The translations under genes were made by a program, and so were the position numbers. 43,284 nt of DNA from CAYXVU01 sp964468725 (lineage in GTDB: Bacteria > Acidobacteriota > Blastocatellia > UBA7656): positions 1 to 43,284 of the forward strand of contig CAYXVU010000018.1 of assembly GCA_964468725.1 (NCBI GenBank), read 5' to 3'. The notes under the pieces were generated by a model that saw only the letters and a program-made list of their open reading frames with translations, had not been told where the DNA came from and did not search any database. The stretch's first letter is position 1, and each line of letters opens with the position of its first letter. Below are positions 9,034-17,396 of the stretch, piece by piece.

Positions 9034-10520
9034 TGATCGGCACTGTCATCGGCAACTATCGAATATTGGAGAAACTCGGCGAAGGCGGCATGGGAGCCGT
9101 CTATAAAGGCATGGACTTGATGTTGGAACGCGAAGTTGCCATCAAAGTCCTGCGCTCGGAACTGACCAGCCAACCCGAACTCGCCGAACGCTTTCGCTCC
9201 GAAGCCGTCGCCTTAGCCAAGATCAATCATCCGAATGTCGCCACTCTCCATACCTTCTTTCGCCATGGCGATCAGTTCTTTATGGTGATGGAGTTTGTCC
9301 GAGGCGAGACCATCGAAGACCTCCTGCAAAAATATGGCGGGATGCCTTTTGATCGCGCCGTCGGCATGTTTCGGCAAGCCCTTGAAGGCATCGGGCAGGC
9401 GCACGCCCTCGGCATCATTCACCGCGACATCAAACCGGCCAATATGATGTTGACGCCATCCGGTTTGCTTAAAGTCATGGACTTCGGCATCGCGCGCGTG
9501 CTCGGCACCTCGCGCATGACGCGGGAAGGCAGCATCATTGGTACGATTCAGTATATGTCGCCGGAAGCCATTCAAGGGTTCGATGTGGATGCGCGCTCCG
9601 ACATCTACTCGCTCGGCGTTCTGCTCTACGAGATGGTGACAGGCCGCGTGCCCTTTGTCAGCGACACGGAATTCAAGATCATGATGTCGCATATTCAAGA
9701 GCCGCCGCTGCCGCCGCGCGCCGTTATGCCAGCCTTGCCGGTAGCCATCGAGCAGGCCATCATGCGCGCCTTAGTCAAACTGCCTGATGCGCGCTTTCAG
9801 ACGGTGGCGCAATTCGCGCAGGCGCTCGCCCCGACAGCGACACAAGGCGCTGTTCAAGTCGCACCCTCTGCGCCCGCGCCGGTCATCCAACCGACGCGGC
9901 TCGCTCCGGCAGTGCCGACCCCGACACCACATCCCTATACCCAACCGCCGATGCCGCCTTCCACCGACCCGAACGCTTCTTCGGCAACGGCGGGCAATCA
10001 AATGCGCGAGACGCGGCTCGGTGCGCCGGAAAACTATCAGCACGCCGCCTACCCGAATGCCTATCCGTCCGGGCAATCGTATTCGCCGATGCCGCCGCAA
10101 CCGATGCCGCCAATGATGATGCAGGCGCAGCCGCGAGGCGGAAAGCTTGGCCCTCTACATTTTATTGGCGGCGCTCTGTTGTTGGTCGTACTCGTCGGCG
10201 CGCCGCTCGCTTATTTCACCTTCGGCACGGCGACGCCCAAACCTGCACCGGTTGTCAATCAACCGCCGCTGTCGCCATCAGTTGCTACCGAGCCGACTCC
10301 GCCGCCCTCATCGCCCAGCCTGCCCGCCCAACAGATTCCTTCGCCGACGGGCGACGCCAGCACCGCCGGTTTGCCGGACGAGGGTTCGCAAACTGACGGA
10401 GAGAAGGACGCGAAAGGGCGGTCGGCGAGCACCAGCCGCCGGACGCCAAAACCGGATGATACGGCGGCACGCGACCGCGAACGTCGGCGCCGAGAAGCCA
10501 GACGTTTGCTCGATCAATAA
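9033..10520 (+). CDS. Membrane Ser/Thr protein kinase (PknB type)
   Basis: 495 residues. The kinase domain starts almost at residue 1 (G-N-Y-R-I-L), with GEGGMGAVYKG, Lys38 in VAIKVL, Asp132 in HRDIKPAN, DFGIAR, SPEAI and DARSDIYSLG, all intact. A Pro/Thr-rich juxtamembrane region of about 100 residues contains the motif MRETRLG (Thr327), also found in the third kinase. One membrane segment (FIGGALLLVVLVGAPLAYF) is followed by an 80-residue Pro/Ser region and a basic Arg-rich tail with no sensor domain. A strong GGAGGTGGAGGTG lies in the end of the phosphatase gene, whose stop overlaps this start. The upstream phosphatase is its likely counterpart. Confidence 0.93.
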   Translation: MIGTVIGNYRILEKLGEGGMGAVYKGMDLMLEREVAIKVLRSELTSQPELAERFRSEAVALAKINHPNVATLHTFFRHGDQFFMVMEFVRGETIEDLLQKYGGMPFDRAVGMFRQALEGIGQAHALGIIHRDIKPANMMLTPSGLLKVMDFGIARVLGTSRMTREGSIIGTIQYMSPEAIQGFDVDARSDIYSLGVLLYEMVTGRVPFVSDTEFKIMMSHIQEPPLPPRAVMPALPVAIEQAIMRALVKLPDARFQTVAQFAQALAPTATQGAVQVAPSAPAPVIQPTRLAPAVPTPTPHPYTQPPMPPSTDPNASSATAGNQMRETRLGAPENYQHAAYPNAYPSGQSYSPMPPQPMPPMMMQAQPRGGKLGPLHFIGGALLLVVLVGAPLAYFTFGTATPKPAPVVNQPPLSPSVATEPTPPPSSPSLPAQQIPSPTGDASTAGLPDEGSQTDGEKDAKGRSASTSRRTPKPDDTAARDRERRRREARRLLDQ

Positions 10521-10574
10521 CCCCTAACCCCATCACGCGATCATCGCGTCGCGGCCAAGAGGAGAAGTAAAGCG

Positions 10575-11720
10575 ATGAAAGCCCTAAACCGATTGCTCGA
10601 ACTTCGCAAACTCTTCAAACCGGTCAGTGCAGTGCTGGCCATCAGCCTGGTCTTTGCTTGCGCCTTGCATCTGACCAACGCACAAAGCAAAGCGCCATAC
10701 GATAAAGAACGACTAATCAAGGTTGTGCAACTCAACGCTTTGTCTACGACGGAAATCATTGACGCGGTCAATCAACGCGGCGTCGATTTTCAAGTCACGG
10801 CGGGCGTCGAGGCCGAATTTCGGCAGGTCGGAGCGCGCCCCGAACTGATTGATGCGTTGCGGCGCAACTATCGCGCGGCTCCGTCGGTCAGTACGCCGAC
10901 CCGTCCGGCGACCACGACGCCGACGACCAAACCATCAACCAGCGTGCCTGCCGGTGCGCCGCTCTCAAAAAATGAGATCGTTTCGATGTTACAAGCCGGT
11001 GCGCCTCCTGCGCGCGTCGAGCAGTTCGTCGAAGTGCGCGGCGTGAACTTCGCCTTGACGCCGGAAATCTCCCGCGAGATTACGGCGGCGGGCGGCAATC
11101 GCTCGTTATTGGGGGCGATCAGCGAACGGCAAGCGGCGGCTCCGAGGAACAATAACCAGCCGACCCGCCAACCGACTTCGCCCGCCAATACCGGCCCGGA
11201 TTATGAAGAACTCACCTTGCAAGCGGTCTCCTATATGCAAGCTAATGATTCGGCGAGAGCCGTGCGGGTTTTACAACAAGCCGTCAGTATGGAACCCAAC
11301 CGACCAACCGCTTATCAACTGCTCGGCTTCGCACAGTTGTACGGCTACCAGGACACGGTTTCGGCGGATCGTTCGATGCGCGCCGCATTAGAGCGGGGCG
11401 GCAGTGCCGTCTTTCGCGTCTATCACGATCACGACGGCTTTTTTAAGACCTATTGTCAGGGGTCGCTGTTTGTGACCCGCAGCGCCGTGACCTTCAAAGC
11501 CGATGATGGTAATCACACTTTCGAGGCGCAAGATTCGCATATCAAGCAGACCGAGTTGAACGATTTCGTCGGCTCGCAGTTCGGGGCTTTCCATATCAAG
11601 GTCTATCAAACGCTGCCTTCGGGTAAGGATAAAGGCAAGTCGAAGACCTACAACTTTGCGCCTGCAACCCAGAAGAAAGCCGAAGCCAATATGATTACCA
11701 ACTTGATTACCAGTTACTGA
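10575..11720 (+). CDS. Exported protein with duplicated helical repeats, TPR-like segment and PH-like C-terminus
   Basis: 381 residues, no named family recognised. A signal-peptide-like hydrophobic stretch (about 15-33, SAVLAISLVFACALHL) ends before NAQS. Two related units of about 50 residues follow, near 42-95 and 133-190, sharing the pattern of a helix, RGV[DN]F, then a segment ending ALRR or AISER; a Thr/Pro linker separates them. Residues about 210-265 look like one or two TPRs (AVRVLQQAVSMEPNRPTAY). The last 110 residues read as a beta-rich PH/GRAM-like fold (GSLFVTRSAVTFKADDG, then FHIKV) ending in a helix. The gene sits 54 bp after one kinase and 78 bp before the next, so a role as extracytoplasmic partner or substrate is plausible but unproven. 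The PH-like call is a pattern judgement. Confidence 0.7.
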   Translation: MKALNRLLELRKLFKPVSAVLAISLVFACALHLTNAQSKAPYDKERLIKVVQLNALSTTEIIDAVNQRGVDFQVTAGVEAEFRQVGARPELIDALRRNYRAAPSVSTPTRPATTTPTTKPSTSVPAGAPLSKNEIVSMLQAGAPPARVEQFVEVRGVNFALTPEISREITAAGGNRSLLGAISERQAAAPRNNNQPTRQPTSPANTGPDYEELTLQAVSYMQANDSARAVRVLQQAVSMEPNRPTAYQLLGFAQLYGYQDTVSADRSMRAALERGGSAVFRVYHDHDGFFKTYCQGSLFVTRSAVTFKADDGNHTFEAQDSHIKQTELNDFVGSQFGAFHIKVYQTLPSGKDKGKSKTYNFAPATQKKAEANMITNLITSY

Positions 11721-11798
11721 CGGTTTCGGAGCGCGCGCTGTCCTGTGAGGGAAGGCCTGTGCTAGGCTGTAAGCAGTTTGATTTAGGAGGAAGTGGTT

Positions 11799-13460
<1,662 letters not shown>

Positions 13461-13545
13461 TTTTACGCTCCGCTCTGCTTTGAATCGTGAATGAAAGCCA
13501 ATCAGGCTGCTACTGGCAGAGCGCCTGGCAAACGGAGAGTCCAAC

Positions 13546-13878
13546 ATGGCTGACCACTACCACGACGGCGATGATCTCAAATTGCTCAAAGAGATGAGCC
13601 GCCTCGCTCCCGAAGAGTTCACTGCTTGGCTGAACCTCAACAACATTGTCAACCGCGAAGACGGTGCGATTCCGCGAAAGTATCGTGAACTGATCGCGCT
13701 CGCCGTCGCCTTCACGACGCAATGCCCATATTGCATCGAAGCCCATACGAAAACGGCGAAAGCCCTCGGGGTTTCTCGCGAAGAGATTGCCGAATCGGCC
13801 CTGATTGCCGCCGCTTTGCGTGCCGGTGGCGCGGCCACACACGGCGCGATGGCGCTGAAATTCTTCAATCAAGAATAA
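13546..13878 (+). CDS. AhpD-like / carboxymuconolactone decarboxylase family protein
   Basis: 110 residues, the usual length of a single all-helical AhpD-fold domain. The family's redox motif is intact as CPYC at Cys60-Cys63 with the partner His in CIEAH, after the conserved YRELIALAVA helix. Such proteins act as small thiol peroxidase or disulfide-cycling partners, or as decarboxylases; the CxxC-H arrangement favours the redox role. GGAGAG precedes the ATG. It follows the third kinase by 85 bp on the same strand but has no evident functional link with it. The substrate cannot be told from sequence. Confidence 0.9.
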   Translation: MADHYHDGDDLKLLKEMSRLAPEEFTAWLNLNNIVNREDGAIPRKYRELIALAVAFTTQCPYCIEAHTKTAKALGVSREEIAESALIAAALRAGGAATHGAMALKFFNQE

Positions 13879-14006
13879 GATTGTTCGGAAAGACAAGCGT
13901 AAACCGGATTGTCCTGCCTGATGCGCGCGGTCGGTTACGAGTGCGCGGCTACTACGAAGAGTCTCTGTAAATCATTCGCCAAATGATAGTGAGAGAGGTT
14001 TTGTTG

Positions 14007-14141
14007 ATGCGAGAAACTATTGCCCTTTGCAATGGCTATGGCCGAAATCCGATGCGTCGCAGCGGTACAAAGACCGCTGCGACGGCGCAGAGCGACACCT
14101 CTTCAGGGTCACAGGTCACAGCCAAGGGCGATAAAGGATAG
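14007..14141 (+). CDS. Possible 44-residue small protein, unknown function
   Basis: ATG at 14007 has AGAGAGG eight bases upstream and opens a 44-codon frame ending in TAG. The peptide starts M-R-E-T-I-A-L-C-N-G-Y-G-R-N-P-M and ends in a Ser/Thr/Gly-rich tail. It matches no family I know. The frame runs through both the 11-bp palindrome and the tandem heptamer, which argues that it may be chance. Kept at low confidence because the ribosome binding site is good. Confidence 0.25.
   Translation: MRETIALCNGYGRNPMRRSGTKTAATAQSDTSSGSQVTAKGDKG
14056..14083. repeat. Perfect 11-bp palindrome with 6-base loop
   Basis: GTCGCAGCGGT (14056-14066) and ACCGCTGCGAC (14073-14083) flank ACAAAG. The stem is GC-rich and stable on either strand but has no T-run, so it is not a simple intrinsic terminator. 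It may act as an mRNA end-protecting stem for the AhpD-like gene. Confidence 0.5.
14107..14120. repeat. Exact tandem heptamer GGTCACA x2
   Basis: Two identical GGTCACA units in tandem, with weaker 7-bp phasing continuing to about 14160. It matches the periodicity of the other intergenic heptad arrays in the window. Confidence 0.5.
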
Positions 14142-14160
14142 GTCTGTGATACGGTCTGGT

Positions 14161-14198
14161 AGAACAAAATCAGGAGCCGCTGTTCGAGCTGGCTCCTG
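14161..14198 (-). terminator. Intrinsic terminator of rng
   Basis: On the minus strand CAGGAGCC pairs with GGCTCCTG (8 bp, plus an inner 3-bp extension around a CGAAC-type loop), followed directly by ATTTTGTTCT. It lies 35 bp beyond the rng stop codon and should end the long leftward transcript. Confidence 0.75.
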
Positions 14199-14232
14199 AC
14201 CTCGTTAATCGAGTACAATCGCACGGCCAATT

Positions 14233-16950
14233 TCAGATGATCGCAAAGTCGTATTGCTCTTGATGCAGATTGGGGTCGGCTTCAATCATCACTGGAATGC
14301 CGAAATAGGCTTCGACTTCTTCGAAAACTTGGCTTTCGGTCGAGCGAAAAGCTTCGGCGACCTGCGGCGCGACTCTGAGCATCACTTCATTGCTGGCGCC
14401 GACCTGACGCGAAAGCGCTTTCGCTTGTTCGAGAATTTCAAAACACATCGTCTGTGCGGATTTCACCATCCCTGCGCCCGTACAGTAAGGACAAGGCGCG
14501 CAAAGGGTGCGTTCAAGCGATTGCCGCACGCGCTTGCGCGTGATGGCGACAAGGCCGAAATCGTTAATCGAGAGGATTTTCGAGGGCGAACGGTCGGTTT
14601 GCAATTCCTGTTGCAAAGTGGTCATCACGCGCTGTCGGTTCTTCCGCTCTTCCATGTCAATAAAGTCAATGACGATGATGCCGCCCAAATCGCGCAGGCG
14701 AATCTGCCGCACGATCTCTTTGGCCGCTTCCATATTGGTGCGAGTGATGGTGTCTTCGAGCTTGTCGGATTTGCCGACGAACTTCCCTGTATTGACATCA
14801 ATCGCTACCAGCGCTTCGGTTTGATTGATGACGATATAGCCGCCCGATTTGAGCCAAACGCGCGGGCGCACGGCTTTATCAATCTCCGGCTGCACCGTAT
14901 ATTTTTCGAGAATCGGTTGATTGCCAGTGTAGAGCTTGACCCGTTTGACCAGACGGGGTTGCACGCGATTGACGAATTCGACAATGTTGGCATATTCAAC
15001 ATCACTATCTACGCGAATGGCCGTGAAGTCATCTGACAATTGATCGCGCAGGATGCGTTGCACCAAGTCGAGGTCACGGTGAATCAAAGTGGGCGGCTTC
15101 AACCGTTCGCCTTTCTTTTTAATGTCTGACCAGGTGCGCAACAAGTAGCGCATATCGTCGTGCAGTTCCTGCTCCGTATGTCCCGCGCAAGCCGTGCGCG
15201 CAATGAAACCGCCTTGTGCCGCCTCGCGCTCGCGCAATGACGAAACCACCTTTTTCAACCGGATGCGCTCTTGATCGCTCGGAATTTTGCGCGACACGCC
15301 GACATGATTGACGGTCGGCATATAGACCAGATACCGACCGGGCAAGGCAATGTGCGAAGTGATGCGCGCTCCCTTTTTCGCGATAGGTTCTTTGGCGATT
15401 TGCACGATGATCTCTTGCCCTTCGTGTAACAGGTCGCTGATCGAGGGCGCCCCGCGACGGTCGGGCTTGCGCATGGGTGCAGATGGTTTGTCGAGGAAGC
15501 GCGGGCTGACTTCGGCGGGTGCGGTTTCGACGCCATTTTCGGCCTCGCCTTCAACCGGTTCCGCCGCCGCCGGTTCGCTGCGCTCCTCCTCTTGCGGAGG
15601 ATAAGGTCGGCGTCCGCTTCTGCGCCGTCCGCGTCCGCCGCGGCGCAGTGCAAATTCGGCGCGTGATGAAAAGTCATGCACCGCCGCCTCCCGGTCTTCT
15701 TCGCCAAACGGTTCGTCGGTTGCCGCCGCTTGCGACTCGGCTTCGGCAGCAATCCGTTCATACAGACTAGCAGGCAGGGCTTGCGAAATGTGGCGGAAAG
15801 GCGCGCCCTTATCTTCTCCCGCCTCGCTCATCAAGGCGGGCTCGGCGTTATCGTCGTGATCCTCTGCTGTGTGAGCTAAGGGCTCGTTGGGTTCGGCTGT
15901 CGGCTCTCGTGACTCATCCTCATGCGCCAGCCGATGGGATTCGTCCACAACGCGTTCGAAGCCGGATGGGTCATCCCATTGTGGGCGCAGACTGCCAACC
16001 CGCCATTCGGGTTCAGGTTCGGGGGCAGGTTTGGTTTCCGCCACTTGGTATTCGGCTTCGTGGACGCGCTCGATGATCTTCTCTTGCATCAAGGCGTCTT
16101 TGAGGTGCTCACCGGCTTCGGCAACAAGGTCTTCATCGGTAATCCGTTCGAATTGCGATTGTGGCGTCGCCGCTTCTGCGCTGTACGAATCAGGGCTTTC
16201 TTCGACTTCTGCCGGAAGCTTTTTTGCGCGCGAACTCCGGCGCTGGCTGGTCGGGACAGGAATTTCTTCGACGCTTTCGGCTCTCTTTTTCCCGCGCGTC
16301 GTTTTGCGTGGCTCCGGTTCAGCAGCCTTTTTGCGGGCGCGACCGCGTTTGGGTTTTCCTGCTTCTTCGCTTGCCGCCGCCTCCTCGTCGACAGCGGCGA
16401 GCGGTTCTTCTACCGCCGCCTCTTCGACGGCTGGCAATTCACCTTCGACAACTTCGGGCGTAGCTTCCTCTTCTTCGGGCGGCGGAATCAAGAGGCTTTC
16501 ATCCGCGATTTCGGCCAATTGCTCGACCACATCGTCAATGGGAACGACAACCGCTTCGGGTTCCTCATCTTTGACGGACTCGATGGTCGCCTCTGCCGAC
16601 GGCGCGGTCGCAACGGCTGTCCGGGTGCGCACCCGTTCGGTCGGACGTGCGCGATCCTCGCGGCGCGCCGGTTTTTCTGCGCCCATATCGCGAAAATCAA
16701 TCTCTTCTTCGTCTTCCATCAAGTCCGTAAAATCGGAGACGTAGAGGAAGGCATCGCGTTCCAGTGCGATATCTACGAAAGCCGATTGCATGCCGGGCAG
16801 GACTTTCATCACCCGCCCTTTATAGATGTTGCCGACCAGCCCTTGCTCGTCGTCACGGCGCTCGACATAAAATTCTGTCACGACGCCATCTTCGATAATG
16901 GCGACTTTCTTTTCGTGCACATTGGCACTAATGATTAACTCTTTTGCCAT
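14233..16950 (-). CDS. rng: Ribonuclease E/G with a very large disordered insertion in the S1 domain
   Basis: 905 residues, almost twice the size of a normal RNase G. Residues 1-75 are the start of the S1 domain (MAKELIISANVHEKK, GNIYKGRVMKVLPGMQSAF). A low-complexity, mostly acidic segment of about 420 residues follows (roughly 80-500), with basic patches such as KRGRARKKAAEPEPRK and RRGGRGRRRSGRR. The S1 domain then resumes (EGQEIIVQIAKEPIAKKGAR) and leads into the catalytic half: AIDVNTGKFVGK and IIVIDFIDM supply the metal-binding aspartates, and CAPCPYC is the zinc-link motif. The protein ends about 100 residues after the link, so the C-terminal scaffold of E. coli RNase E is absent. AGGAGAAAAC precedes the ATG. 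It processes rRNA and mRNA. The insert may replace the missing scaffold as RNA- or protein-binding region; that is inference. Confidence 0.93.
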   Translation of the reverse strand: MAKELIISANVHEKKVAIIEDGVVTEFYVERRDDEQGLVGNIYKGRVMKVLPGMQSAFVDIALERDAFLYVSDFTDLMEDEEEIDFRDMGAEKPARREDRARPTERVRTRTAVATAPSAEATIESVKDEEPEAVVVPIDDVVEQLAEIADESLLIPPPEEEEATPEVVEGELPAVEEAAVEEPLAAVDEEAAASEEAGKPKRGRARKKAAEPEPRKTTRGKKRAESVEEIPVPTSQRRSSRAKKLPAEVEESPDSYSAEAATPQSQFERITDEDLVAEAGEHLKDALMQEKIIERVHEAEYQVAETKPAPEPEPEWRVGSLRPQWDDPSGFERVVDESHRLAHEDESREPTAEPNEPLAHTAEDHDDNAEPALMSEAGEDKGAPFRHISQALPASLYERIAAEAESQAAATDEPFGEEDREAAVHDFSSRAEFALRRGGRGRRRSGRRPYPPQEEERSEPAAAEPVEGEAENGVETAPAEVSPRFLDKPSAPMRKPDRRGAPSISDLLHEGQEIIVQIAKEPIAKKGARITSHIALPGRYLVYMPTVNHVGVSRKIPSDQERIRLKKVVSSLREREAAQGGFIARTACAGHTEQELHDDMRYLLRTWSDIKKKGERLKPPTLIHRDLDLVQRILRDQLSDDFTAIRVDSDVEYANIVEFVNRVQPRLVKRVKLYTGNQPILEKYTVQPEIDKAVRPRVWLKSGGYIVINQTEALVAIDVNTGKFVGKSDKLEDTITRTNMEAAKEIVRQIRLRDLGGIIVIDFIDMEERKNRQRVMTTLQQELQTDRSPSKILSINDFGLVAITRKRVRQSLERTLCAPCPYCTGAGMVKSAQTMCFEILEQAKALSRQVGASNEVMLRVAPQVAEAFRSTESQVFEEVEAYFGIPVMIEADPNLHQEQYDFAII

Positions 16951-17396
16951 GTTTTCTCCTAGTCAGACTTGGCGCACGGTTTGGATTTGAAAAGCTGACA
17001 GGTTACAAAAGATTGCCCACTGAGCTTTCCACCGGAAAGCATCGGGTATCTCAGGCAAGGTTATAACGAGCAGGAGAGCCGAATCATCAGCGTCGCACTT
17101 GGGTAGCCTGACGCTGAAGCAAGACCCGGCAAGAGACCTGCGAGAGCTGCCCGCTGCGGTCAGATGCCGAAGCGTTTCGCTCACATCGCAAGGTTGTAAT
17201 CCCAAAGACCTACTCAATAACCGCATTGTGCCTCAATCCGCTCAACTGACCTGGCGAGGGTACGAAGGGCTTCGCCGTCATTGTGAGGCAACCGTCAAAC
17301 CTGTTGATGCTCAGAATTGCGCCAAGCATTCAAATTTTCTGTACTACAGTTTTGTGGCGCGGCTCTCCATGTTTCAAAAAGCCGTGCCTCGGGTTA
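16951..17396. other. Leader region upstream of rng
   Basis: 446 bp between the end of the radical-SAM gene and the rng start, both leftward. A perfect hairpin GCTTTCC-ACC-GGAAAGC (17024-17040) would lie in an rng 5' leader. No strong -35/-10 pair was found; GTTATAAC near 17060 is a weak candidate on the minus strand. Open frames here have no ribosome binding site or family features. Confidence 0.45.

Larger units (their letters stand above)
13879..14232. other. Convergent intergenic region between AhpD-like gene and rng
   Basis: 354 bp holding, in order, a possible 44-codon reading frame, a perfect 11-bp palindrome, an exact tandem heptamer and a terminator serving rng. These parts are listed separately. 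Nothing else was recognised. Confidence 0.6.

Noticed and set aside
15887..16938. 285- and 338-codon frames antisense to the rng insertion
   Set aside because: Low-complexity Ser/Arg/Ala-rich mirror images of the acidic insert; no recognisable domain.
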